Origin: Congeria kusceri
Lineage: Eukaryota; Mollusca; Bivalvia; Myida; Dreissenidae
Direction of reading: 5' to 3'
Length of the DNA stretch: 64,000 bases
NCBI GenBank assembly: GCA_027627225.1
Contig: CM051028.1
Span: 26,497,343 to 26,561,342, forward strand
Shown: piece after piece, positions 9,946-24,900 of the stretch
Position numbering within the stretch: position 1 is the first letter of the stretch
Layout of the letters: every line of letters starts with the position of its first letter
Program-made: the position numbers and the translations under genes
Notes under the pieces: generated by a model
What the model was told of the DNA's origin: nothing
Seen by the model: only the letters and a program-made list of their open reading frames with translations
Databases searched by the model: none

Positions 9946-12900
9946 CTAGATTACAAAACAGGACAAGAACATAAATTATAGCTTACCAGTCATCAAAATT
10001 AGCAGTCTGGCCAAGCAAGCTCAAAATCTTACTTGAAAGCAAGAAAATGTGACAAACCCACCTATATAAAAACTGATCATGGCCGGTTTAAAACATTGAT
10101 TCTAGTGCTGGGCTTACAGCCTCGGCTAATTTCGACCATTGGCTTACATAGTGGTACATATAGAAAACAAAAAAATCATCAAAAGTGGTAACACTATTTT
10201 GGTAAGACTTTTTGGAAATATTCAATAGCATTTTTTTCACAATTTTGAAAATTGAGAAAATGTGCATGGATCCTGTTTGACTGATAGTTTTCAGATCATG
10301 AAAAGTTGCAAACTGAGTAATCAAGCCACTTGTAAACCATCAAAAATGGTCATATCATGTATGGAAAATTCCCGAGTAAAATAGCAACGTGTTGCACCTC
10401 CATTTTTGCAAGCCCTCTAACTCCCCTGTCTCAATAGAATATTAAACAACAGCTGTCGGAGGACAGCGCGCTCAACTTTTCTTGTGCTTGGCAGAGTTGC
10501 TGGCTTTTTTTTTTTAAACAAGAAATATGGAAATTCCACGAAAACCAATTTTTTCTAACGAAATGCATTAAAGTCAGCACAACAATACAAGTTTTAGTAA
10601 AAGTGACCTTGACCCCACCTATCCCATATGCAATCCCAAGCGAGGTCTTGATATAAGGTATCTATGTATACAATTTCATTAAAATATCTCAATGCCTTCC
10701 CAAGTTATTGAGCAGAAACCGTTCTTTTACTTTAGTAACAGTGACCTTGACCTTGACCCTATATGCAATCCCAAGAGAGGTCTCGATATAAGGTATGTAT
10801 GTATAAAATTTCATTTAAATATCTCAATGCGTTCTCAAGTTATTGAGAGGAAACCGTTTTTCTATTAGTAACAGTGACCTTGACCCCACCCTGCCCATAT
10901 GCAATCAAAAGCGAGGTCTCGATATAAGGTATGTATGCATAAAGTTTCATTAAAATATCTCAATGCGTTCTCAAGTTATTGAGCGAAAACCGTTTTTTCT
11001 ATTTATAGTAACAGTGACCTTGACCTTGACCCCACCTACCCCATATGCAATCCCAAGTGAGGTCTTGATATAAGGTATCTATGTATTAAGTTTTATTAAA
11101 ATGTCTCAATTTGTTCTCAAGTTATTGAGTGGAAGCCGTTTTTCTATTTTTAGTAACAGTGACCTTGACCCTACCCACCCCATATGCGATCCCTAGCGAG
11201 GTCTGGTTATAAGGTACCTATGTTTGCAGTTTCATTACAATAGCTTAATCTGTTCTCGAGTTAGAGAGTGGAAACGAAAAGTTGAGAAACAAGCTTACCG
11301 AAAATCTTTAACCTGTCGATATAGCTTATATGTAAAATTTCTAAGTGTAATAAGGCCCATAATTTTGACAAATTTCAAACTAGAGTTATTAAAATTAGCC
11401 AATGAGTTCATTTGAATATAGGTCATAAGTTTTATAAGTTTGAATGAAATCCCTTAAGCCATTCCTGAGAAACCAGCTTACCGAAAAACTTTAACCTGTC
11501 CATATAGCTTATGCAAAATTGCTAAGTGTAAAAAGGCCTATAATTTTCACAAAGTTCAAACTAGAGTTACCAGACTTGGCCTATAGGTTCATTTTCATGT
11601 GGGTAATAAATGTTTTAAGTTTGAATGAAATCCCTCAAGCCATTCCTGAGAAATTAGCTTACCAAAAAGCTTTAACCTGGCTGGGACCCCGACGCCGGGG
11701 CGAGTAGAACAGCTGCCTTTTCTTCGAAAAGTCGAGCTAATAATATATTGTTGCAATTAAAAATGAAGAGAACGTGTTTAAAAGCCTTAGAACAAAGTAT
11801 TATATTATAGTAGTGGTATTAAGTCCTTGTATTTACCAAACAGCTTTCCCCCCCGGCTCCCTTCAAACAGCACGCTCTGTACCTTTTCCAATAATAGATC
11901 TCATGAACCTATCAATATTTTCCCCCAAGGGGGGGGGGGGCAGTGGTAGCAGCAGGTTGGCCCAGGGGAATTTGACTAATTTTATTTTTGTAATTCCCGA
12001 CAGTGGCAGATGCTTGGAGTATCAAATGGCCTGGGTGGGTGCCCAATATTACCGGAATCTAAAACCCCGTCTATTTCCCGGGACCTGGATTCATTTGGCG
12101 TGTTAAATTCCCGCCTGTTGGTAATCGCTTTCAGTCTAAAGTCCCTTATATGCCCGCCGCTCCCGCCCTGGGGGAAAATATTGATGGGTACATAACCCTA
12201 TATAACGAGTAAACAATAATAAAGGTCAAATAGGTAAGTTAAGGTAAGGCAAACACAGCTCACCACATGTAAAGCATCTTCCATAACCCCCGTAATACTC
12301 GTCACTGTCTCCACTGATGTCACTATTATTGTCACTGTCAGAGTCATCGGAACTAATTCCATCCACCACATCCATTTCTATATCATCATCATCACTCCAG
12401 GTAACATGATGTTCGATGCCAGCAGGGTCGGGTGCCATGATGTAATCATCATCATCGTCATCATCTGACAACACTATGGGAGCAGGTCGCTCGTTCTGTT
12501 GTCTGGCTGCCCCGCCCCTTACACGGGCCCTCCCCCCTCGGCCACGCCTACCTCTGCCCCGGCCCCTAGGGGCTGGTTCTGGAGGCTTGTTAGCTTCTTC
12601 AAATTCTTGTTCCTCCACTAGAAATAAAAAACATTTACACAGAATATGCAGAATACTGGCTTAAATTTCATTACAAAAACATGAAAAGCCTACATGTACA
12701 AACATTAATGCAAATTATGAAGCTGGGTAACGGACACGATTTCTAAATAGCCAATGTTGTTTTAAAATAGTCAAGCTTAAATCATTGTGAAAAAGAACCT
12801 TTTCTTCCTTCAACCAACTCCTGTCTCCGCTTTTTCATTTCACCCGAGAACTGTTCCACCATCTTCTCAATATAGCTGTCCAGGACTATAGACCTCATGT

Positions 12901-15900
12901 GGGTCAAGATGGCCATTCGACAGTTTGGGCATTCCTTCTTCACCTTCATCCACTGCTGTATACACAGCCAGCAAAAGGAGTGCGAACAGTTTAAAGATGT
13001 CGCCTGAGAACAAGAAAATATAAACACCTTTTGTAAGTAGAGTTTTGTTGGATATACCTTTCAATGGAGATTATGAATTACCTGGGTACATACTCACCAA
13101 CCCATTCAAGAATGTTGAAGAAATCATTGCTGGGTAAGCATTGGTTATTGTGGTAATAACCAACGGTTTGGAGTTCCGGAGCATAGGAATTAAACCACGA
13201 GGGCGATAGCGCGAGTGGTTTGATAACAAGCAGAACGATAAACTGTTGGTTATTACCGCAATAACCAACGCTTACTCGCAAATTATTTTGATTCTAACAC
13301 AAGATCTTATATAAAATGTGAATGAGAACTATATATATTTATACTGTGCCCATTTCCCCCAAATTATATTCACACATGCGTTTCAGTGAGGTCAATAAAT
13401 CATAACAATTCAAAATGACATCAGCTTCATTGATAAACATTGAGCGAATGACATCATACTTCTTGATAAATACAGTGAAAATATTATGCTAACAAGGAAA
13501 AATTAAAAACACATTAACAAAACGTAAACGTTTTTGTTTTAACTAAATTATATACAATATGTACCTGTAGTACAAATGTGGTTTTATTGTGCTACATAAT
13601 GCAGAAATTATTTGTTGTTCTTTTGTCACAATTTTGCTTTTGCGCATTTAAGCATGTGCATTTTACGGAACAATGTCTTTGAATTTCTGGAACTATTTTC
13701 AAAACATGAGGCTCGGCCCATAATATGTTGTAAAATAACCAATGGTTGATTTCCTTCCTTATCTATGGAAAACTATGCTGTGTTAGACTCTTGAAACTAT
13801 TGTACTCTTAAAAATGCTGTTACTGTGAATTTTAATATTCCCCACACAAATTTCAGCACTCTTTTTTGAGAATGATTTATTAATGACATAAACAACAAGA
13901 GAACTTAGTATATTTGCAAACCCACAAATATTTTTTCTAGAGTCTACCCGTGAGTGTATTACTGGTAAGTCTATTGTGTATTTATTTATTGTGAAGCATA
14001 AGAAAGAGCTGGTGAGAAAGGGCCTGGTCACTTAATATACGATGAACCCATGACCCATATTCACAAAGCTCCATATGGAAAACTTCTTAAATTTCTTAAA
14101 TTCATAAAAATTTCAAAAAGTCCGCGTCTATTTCTTTTAATGTTTCAAACTTGTAAATATTGCTGAGCTGTTTCATATTTTACCCTTTTGTAAACAGAAA
14201 TCATTGAATTTCACATAGAAAAAATTGATCTCAAATTTTCACTTAAGTTAAGATTTTCCTTAGGAGCTTTGTGAATACCAGTCCTGCTGGTCTATAACCA
14301 TAGTACATTGACATTTGAAAATTCTTTTGTGAGGCATGTATGTGAGAATGCAAAAATTCATTTTACAAATACATGTAACAAAGATTAACCATTATTAATT
14401 TATTGTGGACGCTTGATTTTGTTATTAACAATAGCAATACCTACAATTTGAATACCTAACGACTAAACCAAACTATAGATCAACCAAATAATGACAACTT
14501 TAATAGACATTTTACTGAAAATGGCCAACATTATTTCACAACAATTTTTCATTGTATTGATTTAGAGCACTGGTCTAGATAAGATTTTGTCTTCCAATGT
14601 AACACTAAAGATTATTTTAGTTAAAAACACCATATACAGTTTTCTTCATAACACTTTAACAGATCTTTTTCCCCCCGAGCCACCACCTACCAAAGGACTT
14701 CAGTTCTTAGAAAGAAAAAGAAAGAAAAAATGCCCACCAAAACTCTGGTGTTCCTGGGGTTGTATTCCAGAAACATCTAAAGTGAAATTTTATCCTCAGC
14801 CTTAAAATCATCATTTTTCTTCAGCATTTTATTCCATGTGTACCTGAGATTCTGCTTAGTGTTCACTAATTATAGTTGATTACTATTAACTACTATTTAC
14901 TTAACTGTCATTGGATTCACTAGTTTATATGTAGTTTTAAAAATACAAGCTGACAAAATATCAGTACTTAAGTGAAAATATTTCAAGTTTAACTTCAGAT
15001 GCTTCTGGAATATGGCCACTGGTCCGATATTGCCAATCAGGAAACCCAACCAAGATTGTATGGTCATACATGGCCACTGGTCCGATATTGCCAATCAGGA
15101 AACCCAACCAAGATTGTATGGTCATACATGGCCACTGGTCCGATATTGCCAATCAGGAAACCCAACCAAGATTGTATGGTCATACATGGCCACTGGTCCG
15201 ATATTGCCAATCAGGAAACCCAACCAAGATTGTATGGTCATACACAAACTGAGCAAGTTTGGTCATGACTAAACGAAAAGTAAAAACTTTATGGCAATTT
15301 AATTATAAGCCAATTTTTAAAGAATAACAGTTAGCAGACAACGCAGGGCAGTCCACTATACCAATACATGTATATATCAACAAGCACGAAGCTAACAAAA
15401 TGCCCACCAACCTTGATAAAGAGCTCACTGCAAATGCTACACTGCAGCTCTGTTTCCATGAGTTCCGCGAAGTTTGACAGCACATCCTCCCTGGCCCTCA
15501 GTGCTTCCTCCTGCTTCTGATCTTTCTCCAGCTTTGTATTGTTCAGCTGAACCTCCAGGAGTTTCTGTTCAGCCTCCTTCTTGGCTATCACCTGATTGCG
15601 AACACAGAAAATACTAGGTTAGTGTTGAATCAAGATAAGTTTATTTATCGAGGCTTAGATAACCTAAACCACGAGCCTTGACTAGTGGTTCAAGTTTTTG
15701 TGCTGAGCAATTAAACTTACCTTTAATCAACACTATCAGTATTCTATTTATCCAAATATTCTGTCTTTATTTTGAAAATTAAGGAAAGAAAATCACGAAA
15801 TAACACGATAATCATCAAATGACATCACTAAAATAAACAAAATGACGACATTAAACTGCGAGTGTTTGCTGTATTCAACAGGGTGGAAATACAGCTAAGT

Positions 15901-18900
15901 TTATTCCATGGGGTGTTATTTCGTCAATGCAGGCGTGATGATGAGATAGAAGTATGTGTAGCTATTAGCTGATGGCAAACAAATAGGATTAAAGTGCATA
16001 GAAAGTTTTAAATATTCTTATCAATTTTTTTACGTGTACAAGTTATAATAAGTGTTAGCAGTAGCCTAAAATACTCCATCAGCTACTTAAAGTTCTAAAA
16101 TAATTTTTGAAACAAGGAATGTTTCAACATTTTCTTGGGAAAATATGTCAAAATACAATATCTAAATATTTGGATACAATTTTTATCTCTTACTGCTTAT
16201 TTCTTATGGCGAAGAAGCAAGATGAATATTTTGTGTATTCAAAGGTAGTGTAAAATATTATAACCATGTTGTTATGCACAAGGTATTGCCATATCAAGGC
16301 TCACTCTGATATTCACCAAATAAGCTAATGTACACATGTAGAAAATTTGGCTTAAGAAATTTTCATTTGGATGAAAGTTTTTCTTCATAAAACCCTATAA
16401 AGTACCATAATCAGCAGGATTTCAACAAAGTACAGAAAATTTGGCTAAAGAAAAGTTTAAGCAAAAAGTATACACCTAGGTTAACCCTCATATTAACTTG
16501 AAAACCGATTTCCTTTCTTTTTCTTTATTCCAGATCAAAACATTTTACTTCCAGAGTCATTTCATTGACTTTTGTTCCATTAAAAACAATAACACATACC
16601 ACTTGATGAAAGTTGGAAAAAAAAAACGCAAAAAAAGAAGAAATGAAGATATTTTTAATTTACCTGTTGAAGTTTACTTTGCTGCTTCTGCAATTCTTCT
16701 GTCAATTTTTTATCCTTTTCTCTCTCCGACACCATCTCCTCTTTCAAGCGTTTCTCAATCTCTTCTTTCTCCTTCAATAAAGCTGAAAAAAAGAATCAAT
16801 GTTCAAATATACAGAATAAACCATTGGCTATCAAAATATAACATCCAAAACACACAACAGACATTGCTTGTTGGCCTAATGACCTCTTAAGGCCTAACTT
16901 GCCTTGATAGCTTTTGACCTAACTTGCCCCTTTAGACCAATGATCTACCTATCTTTATGCTTATTATTATCTCATTGTCTATGATAATGACCCTTGCTTA
17001 TATGCCTCATGACCCAACATGTCTCTCTTTAGCCTTATGACCTATTATTGACTCTAGGACTCAAGACCCAGTTGCTCTTGAGACTTAAGCAACACTGCAT
17101 CTATGAACCATATGACCATAACTATTTCTAGGCAGCATGACCCATTAGCCTCCAAGACTTCAGGGCTCAAAGGCTACAAATCGAATCATTTGACTCATGT
17201 CATTTGGCTACAAATATGACAGCATTTCAACCTTGTTCGTTCAATTTCACTTAAGAAAATTTTGAGCCATGGGGAGCCCTGGACTTATCAACTTCCTTAT
17301 CTTCCTCATGATCCATTAGCTTCTACGACTTTTTTTCTCCAGGCCTTATGACCCATTCGCTTGCAAAACAAACGTATGGCCTTCCTTATCTCTAGGCCTA
17401 ATGACCCATTAGCATGCAAGTCTTCTGCCCTACCTTGCCTCAAATACCTATCAGCCAATGAGACTTATGACCTACTATGAACCAAATGCATGCAACACTG
17501 CATGCTGGCAGACCTTGGCCTCAAGACTTATGACCTACTATGACCCATTAGCCAGCAGGTCTTCCACGCTACCTTGCCTCTATGACCAATCAGCCAATGA
17601 CCCGTATGACCAACTATGACCCATTAGCCAATAAGCCTTCCAACCTACCTTGCCTCTATGACCCATCAGCAAAAGAGAGTCATCACCCTCTATGACAATA
17701 AGCCAGTATGCCTTCCACTCTACCTTGCCGCTATGACCCATCAGCCAATGAGACTTATCACCTACTATGAACCAAAAGCATGCAACACTGCATGCTGGTA
17801 GACCTTGGCATCAAGACCTATGACCTACTATGACCCATTAGCCAGCAGGTCTTCCATGCTACCTTGCCTCTATGACCCATCAGCATATGATACTTATGAC
17901 CAACTATGCCAATTAGCCAATAAGCCTTCCAACCTACCTTGCCTCTATGACCCATCAGCAAAAGAGAGTCATCACCCTCTATGACAATAAGCCAGTATGC
18001 CTTCCACTCTACCTTGCCTCTATGACCCATCAGCCAATGAGACTTATGACCCTCTATGACCATAAGCCAGTATGCCTTCCACTCTACCTTGCCTTGCCTC
18101 ATGACCCATTAGCCATTAAGTCTTCTACCTTACCTTGCTTCTGTGCCTCCAAATTCTCTATGAGGGTGGCCTCCTTCAGATGCAGCAGGTCCTCATACTC
18201 CTCCCTCATCCTCTCCTCTAGTTCCTGCTTCTCACGGGCAACTTCAGCCTGTAAGTGGATGTTGTACATATGAGGCATGTTATGGGAAACCCGGGCTTAA
18301 TGCATGTACGTTAAGTGCTGTCCCCGATTAGCCTGTGCAGTCCGCACAGGCTAATCCAGGATGACACTTTCTGCTTTTGTGGTGTTTTCTGTTTCAGGGA
18401 AGGCTTCAAGCCTTCAACATAAATTCACTGTAGGCGGAAAAAGTGTTGTAAATATAATTATGTTTGGACACCCCTAAAATCTGGTGAAATAATTCTTTTT
18501 GATGACTCTTAATTTTGGGACACTTGAAAACAAAGCGACAAAGGCATAAAAACAATGTTTGACGATTGAGGTAGATTGACATCATATACCTGGTATATAC
18601 CAGGCTATCATCACAAAATAGATCACAAATAATTCTTTGCCAGTACCATAGAAAGGATTTTGTTCTGATGCAAAAGATTTTAACAGCAAAAACAAAACTA
18701 TTGTTAAATGTGCCAACATAAAGAATAATCATGTTAGGTTACATAAAATTGAAAACCTGTACATGAGTCAAACTGCCATAGATGTACCATTAAGAAGAAC
18801 TTAGTTACGGGTTGTTATGCTGACATCTACAACTTCACGTCATCCGCATGGAAAGCGTGGGTGTATTTATCACCATATGAAAACTTTGTAGCACAGAGAA

Positions 18901-21900
18901 CATTGAGCTCTTTACTTTTAAATAAAAGTTTTGTCGCTCATAACAACAAAATTAGGAAACTGGGTGGCACGTCGATACAAGCTGATGACGTCAAACTGTT
19001 ACACTTTGTTGTGAAGCCAGTCAGGTTATTGTTTGTGGAACTACACAAGTGCCAATTCGAGAGTAGCAATGTAGGCGCGAAAATCCAGACCAACGGGATT
19101 TATTTAAGAAAGTCGGGTAATTTGAAAATTATAATAGTACATAAAACAAGATTCTGTGTTTAATAAACACACATGCCCCCAGTTGGTGCTGGGTAGCCAA
19201 TTTCTTAGTCCAAATTAGGTCACGGTCAAAGTGAGGTTGGGTGATATGGGTGGATTGGAAACGGTCATAAGTAAAAACTGTGTCAATATCCAAGTGATGT
19301 AGTAAGAGGTGTTGGCGCTAGACGAAACTGTAAAATCGAGTTAACCAAAAAATGGCATTTTTGAATTATTATTAGTCCAAATTAGTTGAAGGTCAAGGTC
19401 AAAGTAAAGTTGGGTGATATGGGTGGATTGGGGATGTTCAAAAGTATCCAAGTGTTGTAGCAAGTGTTGTTGGTCCTAGACCAAATGGCAAAATGTAGTT
19501 AACTAACAAACAGCCCATTTGAATTATTCTAAGTGAAAATTAGGTCAAGGTCAAAGTGAGGTTGGGTGATATGGGTTGATTGGGAATGGTCATAATAACA
19601 GCTGTGTAAATATCTAAGTGTTGTAGTAAGCGGTGCTGGTGTTAGACAAAACGGTAAAATCTAGTTAACCAAGAAATGCCACTTTACAATTATTATAAGT
19701 ACAAGTTAGGTCAAGGTCAAGGTCAAAGTGAGGTTGGGTGATATGGGAGGATAGGGAATGGTCATAAGCAACAACTGTGTAAGTATCAAAGTGTTGTAGT
19801 AAGCAGTGTTGGTGCTAGATGAAACGGTAAAATCTACTTAACCTTGTCACGGACGGAAAAACGGAAGGAAGGACGGACAGGACGATCACTATATGCCTCC
19901 TGCATCAAGATGCTGGGGGCATAAAAATCTGGCACCACAGCCGATTCGCGATCTATTGGACATCGCACAATAACAGATAGCGATATAGCGGAGCTACAGT
20001 GTATTTAGTATTTAAAAGTACATAACATCAGATGTGCGATTTTACAAACAATTGACAGGAAACTAACCTACCCCCTAAAATGATTCACCAAAACTCCATG
20101 AAACCGTTTGTATACCTGTTTCATCTCCAGCTCTTTTTTCAGCTGCTCCTCTTTAAGGCGCATGTCTTCCAATGCCTGAAGCTGCTTCTCTCGACACTGC
20201 TTCTCCATTTCTAGTTGCTCTGCCATCTCTTGTTCCACATTCTCTTTTGCCTGAAGCGAGTAGAACTTTTGAGTTGCAATCACAGAAAAATCATATTGAT
20301 ACATCTGTTTGTAAATAATAAAACAATGGAAACATAAATCAACAAACCAATTAAGTAAAAACTCTAAAGACTGTTCTCCGGATTATTCATAGCCCTTGTC
20401 ATAGGGAAACTTCGCTTTTATACATGTAGGGAGCACTTCCAGATTAAATGACTTGAGATTGCAGTTTAACTTTTTAATGAACCCAGCCATCACCGAAATC
20501 TTGTCATTTCATTTATTACTCTGTTGAACTATTTGTGCTCATAATTCTATAAAGGTTTATGCGAGACCTAATGACAATTCTGTAAAGGGAATTCTAGTAA
20601 CCAGTTCTAAACATCATATATGTTCTTGTCTGAGAAGCATTTAATTTTTAAAGAATGGAACAAATCTTAAAGACTATCTATAGTCTGTGAAACATTTGAG
20701 CCATTTCATTATAGACTTTCCAAAATGGACTAGGGCCGTGGATCGCTGAGTGACGATCCGATCCACGAGTTAACAATTCACAGATCAAACAACGAATCAT
20801 CTGTTAAAAATTGTTACAAATTGTGATACAGGAAAACACTTTCCTAAGTCATGAAGACTAATAACTTAATAATATTCAACCAATATATGGCCTTCTTCTC
20901 GTATTTCCACATTGGGGAAGTACATTTTGCTGGTGGTTTGCGTTATTGTTGTTCCGCCATACGTCATGTACTTGCGCGTGTGTATGACGCCATTGTTTTG
21001 ATAGGAGTTTCGCATTAATGTTTTCTTATTTCTTTTAAATTGATTGGGATTTACGTGCACCAGCGCATATTTAGGGCAACTTGGGCAAAACTTACGTTAT
21101 TTCTTGCCGGTGACTTGAAAAATGCAGGTTTTGAAAAAACATCGTATGCAATGCTCCGATATTGCAGCTCTACTTGTAACGTGACTTGTGTTTACATTCT
21201 GCTATTTAGAAAAATAGGACATGCACACAAATTAAATTGCAATGTCAAAAAGGGTTTATTTCCTGTATTTATTAACTAATTTTATGAAAATCAATATAAG
21301 GTAAATATAACATTTAAGATCGCAATTAAACGATCTAAGCAATGGCGAGTATTCATACTCAATACCCTGCCCCGAATCGTGAGTATCCAAGTACTCGGAT
21401 AATCGCAGCAGCCCTAGAATGGACTTGGTTCATTAATATGATTTTTCTAAAATACTCAGTCCTGCAGAAATACTGGTATTAAAAATACCTAAACAAGAGA
21501 CATAGAAAAGTCACAAAACCATGATTTCAATTTCAACCAGCTGGAAGAAGTTTTTCTATAAGGAACCTAAAAGCCTAACAATATTACCTGGGGAACTTTA
21601 TTACAGTAGTTCTGTGAAAGTTTGGTCGAAATCCCTTGAGAAATGTAGGAGAAGTTGCGCTGGAAGGAGGCGTGTCCTGGGAAAACCGGGCTTAATGCAG
21701 TCCGCACAGGCTAATCTGGTAAAGCACTTTCTGCCTACAGTGGATTTATGTTTAGAAGAGGCTTCCTTGAAGCAGAATATACCATAAAAGTGGAAAATGT
21801 CCTCGCGGATTAGCCCCGACACTTTACGCACATGTATTAAGCCCGGTTTTCCCGTGACACGCCTCGAAGAGATTGCTCTTCATATATGACATAAAAGTAA

Positions 21901-24900
21901 AACAAACAAGCAAAAGGCCATAATTCTGCCCAAAATGATAGAATCACAAAAGCCCGACAATATGCGCTGGGGCACTTGGTGACTAGTTCTGTGAAAGGTT
22001 GGTTGAAATCCCTTGGGAAATGTAAGAGGAGTTGCGCTCAAAAGATATTATTCTCTATATATTACACATGTGCAAAGCAAACAAAGGGCAATAATTCCGC
22101 CCAAAATGATCAAATCACAAAAGCCTGACAATATGCGCTGGGGCACTTGGTGAAAAAAGTTCTGTGAAAGTTTGATCGAAATCCCTTGAGAAATGTAGGG
22201 GAAGTTGCACAATGAAAAGATTGTTCAGGCCTGCCCACCTGCCCTTTGGAAAACCTGGTTAAAATGCACTTGGTAATTAAAAGACTCATTAATGATGGAT
22301 TAATTCCTGAGTCAGTCATTTTACATTTTGTGCAAGCAAAAAATAATAGTGTCACTATAAAATTCAATATACATTCATGTTTGCAGCCTTAAACACACAT
22401 GCACATTACGAGACAAACAGGTGCAGTGTGATCCTGCCACTATGCCATAATCTTCCGTACGACTCTGCCACGAGGGTAACAGGGCTTTTTTTCACCATTT
22501 TCTATTTTTTTAGAATATGACCTATACCCTGAAATTGGGAATTTTAGTATCAATTCACCTAAAAATGTAGAAAAGTATAACTATTTGATTAATATAATTC
22601 GAAGAATTTATTGATAAAACTACATAAAATAGAATGTTCTGAACAAAAACAAATCAGTAAAATGGTTATCACAACTTCAACAGTCTTTATTTCTACACTG
22701 AACATCTCTTACTTTCAAACATCTGAAAGTCAAAACATCACTTGGGAATTTTGGGACTGGATTTGGGAAAAAAATATACTTTTTGACATTGGGAATATGA
22801 CCCCATAAAAGCGGCTATAAAATCAACTAAAAAATTCCTTGGGTAAGGGGCTTTCATATTCAGTACCAGGCTGCCAGAAGAAGATACATTACGAAAGATA
22901 TTCCGGAAGCCTTTAAACTCTATCAAACCTTTAGTTTTTCCTGCATTTCTCTCAGTTTCACTTCCATCTCTGCCAGTCTAGCAGCAGCGTCCTTGTCCTT
23001 CTTGTCCAGTTCCTGTCGATATCGACTGTACCCGTACGGTGACTGGTCAGTGCCTCGAACAAATGTTCGAGTGGAGTCGGGTGTATTATTGCTCGTTGTA
23101 GCCTGTGGATTTGTTGTGTTATTTTAATGTCAATATGTTGAAAGAATTAATAGCATTGTTATTTTAATGTCAATAAGCCGAAAGATTTGTTAGCAAAGCA
23201 CAATCATTTTGTTTGCCAAGACATGACTGATTTTTTTGCTGAAACATTCATAATTCTAAAAATTCATTACCAATGTACTCAACCATTTGAATCAGGGCAC
23301 CACCTGGCTTACATTTTCTTTGGCCAAATTTATTGGACTTGTATTCACCGACCAACTCTTAGACTTGAATAAAGAATATTCTTGAAACTGTTATGTCCAA
23401 AGAGTGCTGTTATTTTGAATCGTACATGGTATACATCCACTCTTATTCCATCATTTTTTAATACAGTTGAACACCACTATTTCGAAGTCGTTGGGACCGA
23501 CGAAATAGTTTGAAATAGGAAAGTTTGACATAGCGATGCACTCCATTGTACATGGACTTATAAATTTTGAAAATTAAGCATGCGGTTAAATTACACCATG
23601 TGTATATATGATATGTGTATGAAGTTTCGTAATCATTGTGAAGATTGTAACATTTAATAAACACTGATTGCATTAATTTTTTCACATATTCATCAAATTA
23701 TAAAAAATTCAAAGAAAGTTGTGATATAAATCAGAGACTTTAAGGATGAGATCCTGAAATGCACAACACTGTGCACAATGTATTGATTGTTAATCACAAT
23801 AATAACTCTACCGTATATTCAATTAATGTTGATCATTTACCACCGCGTCAATCATTACTTGGTATTAAAACTTGTGAACAACGGAAGGTGCGAAAACATT
23901 ACTGAGCGACGCCTAACAAGTCATCACGCCTTTGATAGACAGCTTCGGCTTAGGTGCGACTTCGAAATAAACACTGATTATTACATGTGAAAAACTTGGG
24001 ACAGGAAATTTAGTTCAAAATAGCGATGAATTTGAAATAGACAAATTCGCATTAATGACTGTGATTTTAGTTAAATAAAGAAGGCACAAAATCGGGACCG
24101 AAACAACAGTTCGAAATAGCAATTAATTAGAATGAATGGTGTTCCAAATAGCGGTGTTCAACTGTATTTGCAACGATTTGTTAATGACATAAGCAACATT
24201 GGAACTCAGCATATTTGCGAACGAAAACATATTATGTCTAAGTCTGTTCTTTATTTTTAAGTCTAAGAACAGGCTAGTTGAAAAGAGTTTGGGTACTTTA
24301 TTGTGTTTACTGAAGAAAAAGTTGCAGCCCAATGGAAATTTTTTAAGTCAAATGTTGAAGTTTAGTTTGTAGCCAATGGCTAATTTGGCGCTGGCAGAGT
24401 GCGCCCTGTTAATATATTCCTTAACGATAGTGGATCAAAATGGCAATGTTATTAATTTTCGCTGTAAAAATCAAGAAAACTGTGTTTTGAAGTAACCATA
24501 CTTTTGAATAAAAACTTTAACCAAATTCAGACGCGGATGCCGATGCCGGGGGTAGTAGGAAAGCTCACCTATTCTTTGAATAGTCGAGCTAAAAATCTAT
24601 GTAAACAAGGGGCACAATTCTGTCAAATACAAAACATTTATACGGAATGTTCCCCATGACACTGGAGTTGATGACAAATGTATATCCCAAGTTTCAAGTG
24701 GATAACTTAAGTAGTTGTGAAGGTTACAACATTTTTAATATAAATTTTAACCAGAAAATTTATGTAAACAAGGGGTATAACTCTGTCAAAATACAAAACA
24801 GAGTTATGGGGAATGTTGCCCCTGAAACAGGAGTTGATGACAAAGGTTTATTCCAATTTTCAAGTGAATTACTGATGTAGTTTTGAAGTTACAAAACTTT

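Noticed and set aside
12476..12664. Plus-strand frame rich in Pro and Arg opposite RNF8 exon 10
   Set aside because: It is the antisense shadow of the RG-rich coding exon.
18861..19163. 100-codon plus-strand gene in RNF8 intron 5
   Set aside because: No family resemblance and no supporting signals; probably chance.
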